Shown here: positions 38,246-49,215 of the stretch, in pieces
How the letters are laid out: the number at the start of each line of letters is the position of its first letter
Position numbering within the stretch: the first letter of the stretch is position 1
Translations under genes and position numbers: made by a program
Notes under the pieces: generated by a model
The model's input: the letters and a program-made list of their open reading frames with translations, nothing else
Database searches by the model: none
What the model was told of the DNA's origin: nothing
Assembly (NCBI RefSeq): GCF_040939455.1
Contig: NC_134108.1
Span: 12,119,501 to 12,183,500, forward strand
Source: Microcebus murinus
Lineage: Eukaryota > Chordata > Mammalia > Primates > Cheirogaleidae
DNA length: 64,000 nucleotides
Direction: 5' to 3'

Positions 38246-40194
38246 TGACAATTACCACAGTACAGTTATACATTTTCATAGATTTGACATTTGATTTTAG
38301 ATATAATATTTAGATACATACATTAGATATATAGATATAATACTATTCTCTACCATCAGTTTTCCATTTTTGCTAACAGTTTTTTAAATTATAATTTTTT
38401 CAGGAAGTCACCTAGCAAATCTCCCAGGGCTATTTTTTGGTCTTATTTGAAAAAAACAAAATGTTTGAAAAGCATTTTAAGGTTCAAGTGAAGCTTATTG
38501 AAGGCACTTTTAATCTTTATCCATGCAAGTATTCATGCATATTTCCTGCAGTTTCGGAGCTAGAGGAAATTTAAGAGATCATCTTTTCCAGTTTTGTTAA
38601 TCTACGAAGACAAACAGAGCCTTCCTTGAGAGGTGAAGTGACATGCCCAAGTGTATCAGAGAAAGAAAGCTGGTTGAAAATTATTATTTTGCAGCCACTC
38701 TCCTGCACTTCCATTTTCTCTTTCCTATTTGTGGGGCCTTCCAAAGTCACAATTGAAGCCAATAGCAGACTTAGGTACTTTTGAAGCTATTCAGAGTTTC
38801 AGCCAGTAATAGGCTTCAAAATCTCATTCATTACAGAAACGATAAAAGCAGCCACACACACAAAAAAAAACCTGTTTGGAGTTGATGACTCAGAGGCAAA
38901 GATCTCCATGTACCAAAGTAATAGGAAATTCATCCCTTCTCCCAGGTCCCACTGTCTGAATCAGACATAGTGGAATCTAGAGCACAAGGGGTCCAACTTC
39001 AGTAAAAGAGAATTCAGGAATAGGTGGAATAATTTGGTAGTTCAAAGATCCAGACTTAATCTGCCATATGCTTCCTCCTGCTTTTACTATGGACTAATTT
39101 TGTTCAATATGATAAATCTTTGTCCACGAAGGGGAGCTGGCCCCTGGAGGGGGTAATGGGGTAATCAATCGAACCCAGAAATGAACCTTAATTCTTGAGT
39201 AGTCAAGAGGCTCAAAACTCCTGCGTGTGCAGGAATCCCTTATACAATCACTGGCTGAGATGCTGGATTCGCACAAGTGGCTGCCAGGACGGCCTGCACC
39301 AGAACCCAGATTCCCTGGCTTCCAATCTTATGTTATTTCACAGGAAAAATTGTCATATTCAACCTTTGGTATGCTTCTCACAGTTGAGTCTAGATAGACG
39401 ACTTTTTAAAAGAAATCCATTTCCTGTAGAGATATTTCAATCAAAACAGAATGTGTCAATTATAATGCTTATTCTTAGCAATGTGTAGTTTAATTCAATG
39501 ACAAAATATCCTGAAAGCTACATAGACTTTTTTTTGCTTTTAATTATAACCAGAAAGTGTCAAGCTTCAAAACAAAGCAAAACAGAAGTGAAAACCCAAA
39601 CAAAATACAACCTGCCTTATTTTCAGAGAGATGAAATTTTAGTGTCTTTCTTGTTTGTATACTGAAGTGTTTAGATATTTTAAATGGGTGTGAATACAAG
39701 TTAAACAGTCAATTTTAGGATTTTGCTTAACGCCTGGAATTATGACACATTGCCACTTATTCCAATGAAACATTGAATTTTCAACAGATTCATGACTAAG
39801 TGGAACTGATGGTCTCCAGTGAGCTTTTCAAAACTGCTTAATAAAACCTTCATTCTATGAGATGTTATAAAATGTTCCTTAAAAACTGAACCTGTGCTTG
39901 GATAAGTCTGAAAATTTTGCTTTAATAAATGAATTGTATATGTATGCAATACATATAGGTACACACACATTGTAGGGCTTTTTAAAGCCTTTTAAATGCT
40001 ATTTTGCACAGTATTAATCCCCACGCCCAAATTTATTCAAGGAGTCATTCCCTCTGACCCTTTAATCATCCGATCTTAACAACTGAATTCACTCAATGTC
40101 CCTTTCATGTAGGCGGCATGCTGACGTTTGAACATTAGAGATGTCTGGTAACAAGGAAATTCCTGCGTCTCAAAGTTGAGAAAAATCTTTCCAA

Positions 40195-40275
40195 ACTCAT
40201 CCAGTTGTATACAATAAGTAGGTACATATTTTTGCATGTCAGTCATACCTCAATAAAATGTTTTTTTAAAAAGAA
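40195..40275 (+). mobile_element. Old L1 3'-end remnant (tentative)
   Basis: 'gtacatatttttgcatgtcagtcatacctcaataaaatg' followed by T/A runs resembles the extreme 3' end of L1M elements with its AATAAA signal. Confidence 0.4.
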
Positions 40276-41462
40276 GATTCTTTCTTCAGTTGTATTAAAA
40301 TGTCTTTCCAGGTAACTTCTACTCATTGGCTTTACTTAGGGGGTTATATTGGGTAAGTCCAATTTCCTATTCACATTGCTTTAAGTATATGAAGATAACT
40401 ATCCTGACCACTCTGAGTCTTCTATTTCCCAGGGTAATCGTGTGCAGTTATTTAACTCCCTTCATCATCTTGGTTATTTATCCCTGAAAGCAATCTAGTT
40501 TGCTTGTTTCATTTCTGAAGCGCATTGTCTATTAGAGGGAGGCTAACATTTCTTTGGTTCTAGACACTAGATTCTGTTGATATGATCTAAATTGAAACAG
40601 TTTAGATGTCCTGTATCATACTGTTGACTCATGAAATAAACCCCTTACGATATTTTTCATATCTGTTATCACTCACATTCTGTTTCCATAGTTGGATGTT
40701 TGGATGAAAATTTTTCTCGATTAACTACTGTCATATCATCTGGGTTATTTAGCATTCCCCCACTGATTGGGACTCCTAAGAGTTAAAAGTTTATGTACCT
40801 ACCTCACTGTACCATTATATCTAGGTCATAATTAAACATGGTATGGTATTACAGAAATTAACAAAATCTCACCAAATCTATTGTTAAAAACACTATCGAT
40901 ACAGGGTTTACATGATTTCCCTCTCCAGCAATTCTCTAAGAGAATAAAATTTGTTTTGCCATAACTAATCTTATCTTGCCTCTTAGAGGTTACTTGCTTC
41001 CTTTCTAAGTGCTCTCAAAATACGTTTTAAAGATTTGATCTAGGTTCTGAAAACAATCTGTACAAAGCTAAATATTCTGTGGTTTTTGGTTGCTATAATA
41101 TTCTCATTAAACTTGGGACTCTATTTTTTTTTACCATAGTTTTCTGGGACTCTTCCTATTCTTCTTTGTTCAAAGATTATGATTAGTGTTTTATTAACTA
41201 TGTTTCGTCTACAACTTCTCTTAATGTTTTAATATCACCCGGAGACTTGACCTCATTCAGAGCCTCTCAGGATTCTCTAACAATATCATCACTTTTATTG
41301 GCCTTTAATTCTTTCTTAATAATGTTTCAACCTGAACAGCATTTTCTCTGAAAGAGAAGGCTGAAGTAATATAAGGGTTGAAGAATTGTGCATTTACCTT
41401 GTCTTCCATTAATACTGAGTCATTTTCTTTGCAACTGGTTAGCTGATTAGAAGAAAGCTTTC

Positions 41463-41516
41463 TTTTATTTTTTAATTTCAGAATATTACGGGGGTACAAA
41501 TGCTTTGGTTACATAA
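41463..41516 (-). mobile_element. Severely truncated L1 3' end
   Basis: 'ttttaatttcagaatattacgggggtacaaatg' is the reverse complement of the L1 3' terminus also seen at 59.16-59.2 kb ('ttttggcatattatgggggtac'). Only about 50 bases were inserted. A clean target duplication is not obvious. Confidence 0.6.
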
Positions 41517-41679
41517 ATTTTCTTTGAGAAGTCAGTGTGACGTTTCAGAGAAGGATTAGATTAAAGTCAGAACACCTAGGGTCTAGTTCCAACTTTCTTA
41601 GACACTACATTAATGACATCACGACTAACTTGGATCCTGATATTTCTTCATCTATTCAACATAGTTAAACTGGTTAGAC

Positions 41680-41886
41680 CAGTGATTCTCAACTTATTTT
41701 TCCCCCAGGGGACATTTGGCAATGTCTGGAGACATTTTGGCTGTCACAGCTGAGGGTAGGTGGGTGCTATTGGCATTTGGCGTGTAGAAGCCAGCGATGC
41801 TGCTGAACATCCTACAGTGCGTGTTTCCGCACAACAAAGGATTGTCTGGCCCCAAATGTCACCAGTGCCAAGTCTGAGAAGGCTTG
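41680..41886 (+). mobile_element. MER5A-type hAT element with perfect 8-bp TSD
   Basis: 'cagtgattctcaactt' at the left, 'ggggacatttggcaatgtctggagacat' and 'gatgctgctgaacatcctacagtg' in the body, and 'aagtctgagaaggcttg' at the right follow MER5A (hAT-Charlie, nonautonomous). The 8-base duplication 'ggttagac' at 41,672-41,679 and 41,887-41,894 is exact and has the hAT length. Confidence 0.92.
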
Positions 41887-42029
41887 GGTTAGACCACCTC
41901 ATGATCTCTTCTGGCAAATTATTTCATTCTTTTTAAGTATCCTTTATAAGAGATGAAATTCAGTTTTGGGGGGAAAAGGAAAGGGAGAAGATGAAAACAC
42001 TAAATCCTCATTGAATGAATGGCTTAGAA

Positions 42030-42205
42030 CAATAATATTAGCCAGTTGCCTGACACTTGGCATGGATAATCATACGTCATGCTACCTCAGACATGAGTGA
42101 TAGCTACTATAGTTACCACTGCTCTTACACACGAGGAAATTGAAACACAGAAAGTTTCAGAGACTCGCCCAGGGATATCCAGCTGGTTGGTGGTAGAGTC
42201 TGGGA
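42030..42205 (+). mobile_element. MIR fragment
   Basis: 'gaggaaattgaaacacagaaagtttcagagactcgcccagg' follows the 3' part of MIR on the plus strand. The open frame here is accidental. Confidence 0.65.
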
Positions 42206-42662
42206 AAATAGCTGAGCCATCTACATTTTTAAGATTTTTACATTACATCTGCTATTCTTATCAAATCATAAAGTTTCCCCTTACCTGCTGACATTTTAAA
42301 AATTAAATTTACATATGCTAGAGTTTATATAAAATATAATTATCTGACTTTTCTATAGTTATAAAAATTTTCTTAAATTCTGTTTGGAAACAAGACATTT
42401 GGAAATATTTCACTATCATCTTTTACATTTAGTAAAAAAAAAGGGCATACAATAAAATAAATACATTTATGGCCTGCAATTTCCCTTTTTGTAGCAAGAA
42501 GTGGTTTGGACAAGACAACCTGAGTGTTCTCTTTTTCAGTTCCAGTGTTCTAAGAATTGGGAATATTTTGCATCTGCTTGATAAATCCAGTTGCATTATT
42601 GAGATTTAGATGTTGAGATTTATTTATAGCCACTTGAATGTCTATTTGTTCCATTGAATTTC

Positions 42663-42762
42663 ATTCTTTTTTTTTTTTTTTTTGATTGAAACAAGCCCTT
42701 GCTTTGTTACCCAGGTTGGAGTACAGTGGCTTTTCTGCTTTGGCCTCCCAAAATACTGTCCT
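42663..42762 (-). mobile_element. 100-bp internally deleted Alu with TSD
   Basis: A T20 tail, the Alu 3' arm ('cttgctttgttacccaggttggagtacagtggc') and then, directly joined, 'ctttggcctcccaaaatact' from near the Alu 5' end. It is flanked by 'attgaatttc' at 42,653-42,662 and 42,763-42,772. The flanking repeats suggest it inserted already short. Confidence 0.75.
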
Positions 42763-43448
42763 ATTGAATTTCTGAAGCAACCAGAGAAGTTTAGTTTTAA
42801 AATTCTATGAAAGAATGACATGTATCACTTCCATTTCCAAACAACAGCTTAAGGAGAACATTTTTTAAGTTGAAGTTTTCAGTCTGAATGAACCTATATT
42901 TAATTATATTTGGAGATTTTTAAACATAAGCACATCTTAGTGAACATGATAGAAAAGAATGAAAAAAGAACAGCAAGAGTGAGATATTCTTGCTAAGTTG
43001 ATAAATTAGAGTGGGTTTAGTATTAATAGATGATTTTATTGTCAAATGTATGGTAGTCATTTCCCATTCCACATTCATTATCACTGCATTTTTTTGTTGT
43101 CAAAGTTTTTTAAAATTTTCTTTTATTTTTCTTGACTAAGGTATTCTTATTTCTGATTGTCTTCATCCATATACTTTGCTTTTCTAGCACATGTCTTAGA
43201 GGAATCCATTACATCACTATTAGAAATTTAGTTTTTGTGCTTTAAGGGCTTTAGGAACTCTGGATTATATACATAAAATCTCCTAAATATATATTTATAC
43301 AAGTTTGATAACATGAAAAAAATGGAAACAGTCTAGGTAGGGCTTGGTAGATTTCTAATATTCCTGGGATTTCTTGTTTGTATATAAAACAGAGTAGTAG
43401 GAAGAAGGTTGTTGATTTCAGACAAAATGCACTCTGTAGATTAGTTCT

Positions 43449-43585
43449 TTTCCCCTCCCTCCCTCCCTCCCTCCCTCCCTCCCTCCCTCCCTCCCTCCCT
43501 CCCTTCCTTCCTTCCTTCCTTCCTTCCTTCCTTCCTTCCTTCCTTCCTTCCTTCCTTCCTTCCTTCCTTCCTTCCCTTCTTCCTT
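43449..43585 (+). repeat. Compound (CCCT)n/(CTTC)n microsatellite
   Basis: About 13 CCCT units pass at 43,503-43,505 into about 18 CTTC units, giving a pure polypyrimidine tract of roughly 130 bases. The OPRM1 sense strand is all purine here. The apparent Pro/Ser/Phe and Lys/Gly/Arg frames across it are artefacts. Confidence 0.97.
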
Positions 43586-44418
43586 CCCAATAAATACTGT
43601 GCTTTATATAGACAAATGACCCAAATTATTTTTCTACTCATTTATTCTTAGACTGAGAGGGCCATTATTGCAAATTGTGAGGGAACTTTCAGCTTATATT
43701 TATTTGATATCTAATAATGATATACGGTCAATTTATCAGGCTAATTATTTATTTGCATGTGTTCCTAGAAAGTTCAGTAGCTGTAGAAAGAAAAAGTGAT
43801 TCATTCCCTTTGACTCATAAACAGTAAAGCGACAAGTACTCCATTAAGTTCATACTTATCTCCCACCCAGGTAGGGTCAATATATGCCTTCAGCACACAC
43901 AGCTGGAAATGGGAATGTCAACTCACATGGGGTCATGAGAGCAGGCCTTATGACTTTTGGTATAAGTCATGAAAACTATTCATGTTTTGAAAAAGAATTA
44001 TTACACTTATTTTAGCACTTGATATGAATCTTGTTTCTAGCCTTCCCTATCCACACTGGATTTTATTGATGTAAAGAGCAGAAGCCATAGAAAATATGGC
44101 TTTAACATTTCTTTTAATTATGAAAAAATTCTATTCACTTCAAACCCAGGAACTCTACTGTAAAAGGAAAATATTCTGACAGTAAAGGAAGAAGGCTGAC
44201 AAAAGTTGTGGCTCTAGATTCTTGATTTCCAGAAAAATAATAATTAGAAAAGGAAAATTATCAGTAAGGTATATTTTATTCTAGAAATCTGTAGTTCTCA
44301 CCATATCTCCCCCAAAGTAATTTTGTCATTTTTGTCAAATTGTAGCAATTTCCAAATGTTTATTTGCATTCTACCAAAAGATACAGCGATCAGAATGACA
44401 TTCAAAAGTTAATGGCTG

Positions 44419-44741
44419 AGCCAGGCGTGGTGGCTCACGCCTGTAATCTTAGCACTCTGGGAAGCTGAGGTGGGTGGATCCTTTGGGCTCAGGAGTTTGA
44501 GACCAGCCTGAGCAAGAGCGCAACCCCGTCTCTACTAAAAATAGAAAGAAATTACTTGGACAGCTAAAAATATATATAGAAAAACTTAGCCAGGCATGGT
44601 GGCGCATGCCTGTAATCCCAGCTACTGGGGAGGCTGAGGCAGAAGGATTGCTTAAACCCAGGAGTTTGAGGTTGCTGTGAGCTAGGCTGACAACATGGCA
44701 CTCTAGCCCAGGCAACAGAGTGAGACAAAAGAAACAAACAA
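44419..44741 (+). mobile_element. Strepsirrhine Alu, older, with TSD
   Basis: An Alu dimer with the A/T-rich linker and 'gctgtgagctaggctgaca'. The tail has mutated to 'aaaagaaacaaacaaa'. TSD 'aaaagttaatggctg' at 44,404-44,418 and 44,742-44,756. It is antisense to OPRM1 in intron 3. Confidence 0.92.
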
Positions 44742-45264
44742 AAAAGTTAATGGCTGGTTTGAGATAGGTCATAGTCATTCAAATGATCCTTTCCTTTAGG
44801 GTGAAAGAAAAAAATGTAAAAGCAAAAAATGTACTATGAAACTGCATTTCAAATTCATAAAGGTAGAAGTAAAAACAAATACAGTGTTGTAGAAAGTCAA
44901 AAGAGAAAAATAGGCAATAGGTAGCTTTCATATTAGTTCCCCAAACTATGTGAGATAGAAAATAAAGATTAACATGTTCCAAAACACTAAATCTTAATAG
45001 TTAAGAAGATTTTCATGATAAATGGCTATAAAATGGCAATTTACCTCTTAAGTTTAGCCAAATAAGATGACATTTCATTTTAACTGAGTTTTTAAGGAAA
45101 AATATGTTGCTACATTTTTATCAGTTAGTTACATTAATTGGAGCAGTAAGTACAAGAAAATATTGTACTAGTCATATTAGTTAACCCAATCTTTAAAACT
45201 AAATCTCCCTGAAAGATCACTTATCAGACAACACTCTGGGAAGAGTGAGAAATAAGACTAGGGC

Positions 45265-45455
45265 ATAGTAGGGCACACTGATTAAGAGCCTGGGTTATAA
45301 ATCAAACCTAACTGGAGTCAATCTTCAGCCACTGCTTTTTGACAATGACCTTGGGCAAGTACTTCCTTAAATAATAGTTTCCAAAAATATAGAGTAGAGA
45401 TTATAATCCACACCCAATATGATTAAATAAGATATCGCAACCCAGAGGCAAACTG
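45265..45455 (+). mobile_element. MIR fragment
   Basis: 'gattaagagcctgggttataaatcaaacctaactggagtcaatcttcagccactgc' with 'gaccttgggcaagtacttcctt' is a MIR core. Confidence 0.75.
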
Positions 45456-45673
45456 GTCAATGAATGTTATTATTAATAGTCTTAAAGCCACATATTCTAA
45501 GAATGAAAATACATTTAATGAAATAACATTTTTACTCCCAGATTATAAGTAATTTATAGAAACATACCAAATTCTTCTGCTATTTATGAAATATTCATTT
45601 TAAAGCTAGATATACTCTAATTCCAGACACGAATAAAGAGGCATACCCATATCATCCATGCATGTGTGCACAA

Positions 45674-45674
45674 A

Positions 45675-45711
<37 letters not shown>
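45674..45711 (+). repeat. (AC)n microsatellite
   Basis: About 18 uninterrupted AC units. Confidence 0.97.
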
Positions 45712-45712
<1 letters not shown>

Positions 45713-46354
45713 CTGGAACCATTTTCTTTTCAAACCATAGAATTGAAAGAATAGCCATTTTGACTTCACTCACAAAACATGCGTTAATGTTGTCCAGTGG
45801 TAATTTTGTGTGCCACTCTCATTTGGAGCTTTTGTCATGGCATTGAAATAATTTCTTTCCCAAATTAGCTCTCCACAGATGTCTTGCAAAAAACCGAAAT
45901 CCTGCCTTGAGAGTTACAAAGTTGATTTTAAAAGTGAGACTTCTGCTTTTAGTTTAGCTGGGGATAATATAGTTTTATAGTTAATCCAAATGCAAAGTAT
46001 CTCCTGATTTCTGGACCTGCTACTTGTATTAAAATGATAAGAAAGTGCTTTAAAAACAGTAATCAGAGGGTTTAGGAATGGACTTGCCATATTAATGAAA
46101 AGGAATTAGCCTGACATACCATAATGTTAGCTTTATTGCTGTTATATTACTTTGTTTTAAAAGACTTACTGATAGATACATTAGAATGTGAAGGCTTTTT
46201 CCAAGTATAACTACATTATTTTGCAAAACACATGGTTCATTTGGTGAAAAAATTCATGTCGATCAGCTTGATTTAAATGGTTACCCAGGTTAGACAAAAT
46301 AGTAAATTCGGTAGTGTTTAGAGATGAAGTCACAGTTTAAATCAGAGTTTTCTG

Positions 46355-46490
46355 TTTAGTGTTTTATTTAAAATGCAGATTCTTGGACCCTATACTCACA
46401 CAGCAAACCATAATCTCTTGGAGGAACTGCTAAGAATTTACACTTTTCTGTAGCTCATAGTGAAGTTGAGAATCTCTGGCTGAGACCACA
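46355..46490 (+). mobile_element. hAT-type fragment (tentative)
   Basis: 'tttaaaatgcagattcttggaccctatactcac' and 'gttgagaatctctggctgag' match the body and end of MER-type nonautonomous hAT elements. Ends eroded. Confidence 0.5.
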
Positions 46491-46564
46491 CAATTATAAA
46501 GGAGTGCAAAGTAGCACTGTATGGGAAGGCAGAGTAAAGCTTTGAATAAATATTAGAAGCCTAG

Positions 46565-46710
46565 GGTGATTGGATTCTACCGCTTACTGGCTGTTTGATC
46601 TTGTACGATCATTTAGCCTCCCTGAGCATTTTCTTTCTCATGTTTACCCATCAGGGTGGTTATAGGACGAGATGTGACAGTGCTCATGATAGCATTTTTA
46701 AATCTGTTCA
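46565..46710 (+). mobile_element. MIR fragment
   Basis: 'gattctaccgcttactggctgtttgatcttgtacgatcatttagcctccctgag' is the MIR core, diverged. Confidence 0.7.
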
Positions 46711-47499
46711 CTGTCATACAAATGTAAGATGGCTTTATTACTATGGTTGTAGTTAGTACCAACTGTTTAAACAATAATCCAACTGATCTAGTAGTTTCTT
46801 TTCCTATGTAATGTTAAACGTTTTCAAAAATCACTTACGTGTCAAAATAGAAAATGCATTAGAGAATATGATTGGGGTGGAAACTAAGCAGGAAAGTCAT
46901 GTTAGCAGTGGCCAAAATCGCAGGTCTGAGTTGGACCTGAAATGATCTCAGAAAATGGGGGAAGTGGAGTTCAATAAGACAACAGCAGGGCGGGACATGT
47001 GCAGAGGAATTAAGTTGCACTGAGAGTAGCTGGCAAATGAGTGCCTATGCCTGAGTCTACCTAATAAAGATCTAGAAGCCATAAAGACCATAAGCTGAGC
47101 ATACGTCAGGCATGGATGCTACAGCTGGAGCAGGAGGCTGAACCCTGACATGCACAAAAACACCTAAGAGACCATCCTTTTTCTTTTCTCATAATTAGCC
47201 AGGGAAAGCCCTCTTGAGAGCACTGATTCCAGTTAAAGTCTTCTCATCAAAAGTTCTTGTCAAAAATAAAATTAGAACACAAGCACAAATGTAACCAGTT
47301 TTTTGAAAAGCATAACTTTTGATCAGAGTACTGAAAGCTGGAAGGAGAAAAGGAAGAAGCCCTACCATTAATCTTTTCCCATTACTGATGGTGAGCCTGG
47401 AATATTGTCAGAGCATTGGACGGTCATTAGGTTGTCTGTCAGCTGGACAAAAAAGGGTCATTCTCACCACCCTCTACATCTCCTGAAATATCATGAGCT

Positions 47500-47625
47500 T
47501 TCCCATCATTCATTCATTGCACAGATATTTGGGGAGTGCCTTTTAATGTGCCAGACACTGTAATATTGGAGGGACAAGAAAGAGCAAGACAGATGTGGTT
47601 CCTGCTCTCAGAGAGCCATGGCTTG
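47500..47625 (+). repeat. Ancient dispersed repeat fragment
   Basis: 'attcattcattgcacagatatttggggagtgcc...tgtgccagacactgta...caagacagatgtggttcctgctctcagagagcc' is a very common mammalian repeat phrase. Family not named. Confidence 0.55.
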
Positions 47626-47639
47626 CCTATGCCTTGCAG

Positions 47640-48155
47640 CAAGTGCTTGCTGTAGATTGTTAGCAAAAGTGGCCGTAACTGTTCCACTCCCTATATCCAC
47701 ATCCCTTTGCAATGTGGTGACTGAAGCTCGTATCAGCGAGAGGTGAAGTCTATTTTCCCACTCCTTGAATCTAGGTTGACAAGTTGACTTTATTTGACCT
47801 GTAAAAAGCCCAGATGTGACCTTTTGTCAGTTCCGACCCTAGGCCTCAAGAAGGCTTGCTTTCTTTTCTCCCTTTGTCTCTCGGAACCTGTGATGACTGT
47901 GAAAACAAGCCTGGGCTAACATGCTAGAGGATGAGAGTCCACATGGAGCCGGCCGTTCTTGCTGAGGCCATGAAGATCAGCTAGCTGACAGCCCATCTGG
48001 CTGCTAATCTCAGCACAAGCCCAGCTGAGACTGTAAGAATGGTCTGGCCCAACCCAGCCCAAGTGACTAAGCTATAGAATTGCAAACTAAATAAATGGTA
48101 GCTTCAAGCCACCACAGTTTGGAATGGTTTGTTATGCTGCAAAAGCTGACGGAGC
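47640..48155 (+). mobile_element. MLT1/MaLR-type LTR, diverged (tentative)
   Basis: It ends 'aaataaatggtagcttcaagccaccacagtttggaatggtttgttatgctgc', the usual 3' end of an MLT1-type LTR with its AATAAA. The body carries 'acatggagccggccgttcttgctgaggcc'. No internal region. Confidence 0.6.
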
Positions 48156-48185
48156 AGCTTTTAAACATGTAAGTATGACTCAAAG

Positions 48186-48191
48186 TTTATT
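48186..48191 (-). promoter_or_regulatory. OPRM1: Candidate poly(A) signal for OPRM1 exon Y
   Basis: AATAAA on the minus strand (TTTATT on plus) lies about 100 bases after the exon Y stop. The position suits a terminal exon, but use is not shown. Confidence 0.3.
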
Positions 48192-48290
48192 TGGGGCACA
48201 GAATTTTCTCATATGCCTTATCAAATTACCTTGATAACTGCCAAATCGCCACTTCACTTTGCACTGTATGGACGCCTCAGTGTACAGTTG

Positions 48291-48335
48291 TCAGAATACA
48301 GACACCCTGGGAAGGTTTGATATTGGATCTCTGAT
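48291..48335 (-). CDS. OPRM1: OPRM1 alternative exon Y (MOR-1Y tail)
   Basis: After 'catattctgcag' on the minus strand (acceptor AG at 48,336-48,337), the sequence reads ATC to a TGA at 48,291-48,293 and encodes IRDPISNLPRVSVF. That is the 14-residue tail I know for human MOR-1Y, without a change. Exon 3 ends on a codon boundary, so it joins in phase 0. It replaces the exon 4 tail and so changes the intracellular C-terminus used in phosphorylation and sorting. The exon was too short to be called as a separate frame. Conservation of all 14 codons plus the acceptor supports a real exon, although ordinary homology over this evolutionary distance explains part of it. Confidence 0.9.
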   Translation of the reverse strand: MRDPISNLPRVSVF

Positions 48336-48699
48336 CTGCAGAATATGAAGTTTACTAATGTGCTTGAAATGTGACATATAGGGTATAATCTAATTCTTGG
48401 AGAAAACACAAATATATAGGCAGAACATAAACATTTACAACCAATACAAATCTCAAACAAGCAGTTAAGTTAATGCAAATCCAATTAGCTATGTTTTCTA
48501 ACATGATGGTTGATGTAGTAAAACGGCAACCACCACTGAACATCTGTTTGTTGGATTCTGAATTTGCACAACTAATCAAATATGTCCTATAGACACTGGA
48601 GACACAGGCTCCAATTTGTCCTTTAAATCATATTTTTATTTTGATATATTGTTGGAACTACCTGCAGAGGCTGATATACTGTTCCAGTTGTCTGTGTAG

Positions 48700-49092
48700 C
48701 TCTCTTTATTTTAATGATGACACATCAATAGAGATTAGTGAAAAGGATCTTTGATTTATCTTGATTTTCAAATATGTCAGGGTGTCTTTTCCTCTTTTCC
48801 TGGCAGCCTTTCGTCTGTGTCCAGCTCTCCCAGCTGGGCATCTTGGGACAGCAGCCAAGTCCAGGGCTAATGTGTTTCTGCTGTTATCTGACACTAGTGC
48901 TGCTTCATAGAGGCAGTGATGAAGATAAGCTTTAATTGGATGTACTTTTAAAGCAAACCTTTTAGTTACTTGGAGCAGGACTCCTCCAATTAGCTTCTTT
49001 TCTCCTGGATCTGGCTGTGCGAGAGCCACATTACTGTGAAAATGCTGGGTTTGAAAGGGAGTCAAGGGCAGTGGTGGGCCACTGAAGGACAC
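48700..49092 (-). other. Downstream of exon X: in-frame open stretch
   Basis: Directly after the exon X TGA the same frame stays open for 128 codons to a stop at 48,706. I recognise no domain. If transcribed this would be exon X 3' UTR. The stretch is probably non-coding. Confidence 0.3.
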
Positions 49093-49215
49093 TCATGCTC
49101 CACCAGATGGGCTGGGAGCTGTGACTCCTGACAGTGAGGTTGAGTGAAAGACAGCTGAGAGGCCAGAGGTGACAAGAAGCCCTAGCAATGGTCTAGGGTA
49201 CACCACCAAAGAGCC
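49093..49215 (-). CDS. OPRM1: OPRM1 alternative exon X homologue (MOR-1X-like tail)
   Basis: The minus strand encodes GSLVVYPRPLLGLLVTSGLS, then AVFHSTSLSGVTAPSPSGGA and TGA at 49,093-49,095. It aligns with the end of the human MOR-1X tail as I recall it (LVVYP, then HS, then TAPSPSGGA). The human tail is about 58 residues and has a further 15 or so at its start and four at its end. Here the sequence before GSLVVYP does not match that start. The nearest AG in phase 0 is at 49,216-49,217 ('gttagggcag'), after a pyrimidine run about 17-30 bases upstream, giving a 40-residue tail. Another phase-0 AG at 49,270-49,271 has a poor tract. Which acceptor is used, or whether any is, is not settled. Confidence 0.7.
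   Translation of the reverse strand, partial: GSLVVYPRPLLGLLVTSGLSAVFHSTSLSGVTAPSPSGGA

Noticed and set aside
39100..39170. Possible MOR-1B3 exon ('ccag|gggccagct' on the minus strand)
   Set aside because: Only the first two or three residues could match and the rest diverges. The acceptor context alone is not enough.
43378..43641. Proline/serine-rich and Lys/Glu/Gly-rich frames
   Set aside because: Translation of the tetranucleotide microsatellite only.
44449..44778. 109-codon minus-strand frame
   Set aside because: Lies within an Alu, whose antisense strand often gives such frames. No exonisation signal is evident.
47600..47660. Possible OPRM1 exon 5 (MOR-1B5) because of a 'gccatggctt' core
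   Set aside because: The reading frame hits stops and the surrounding sequence is a common dispersed repeat.
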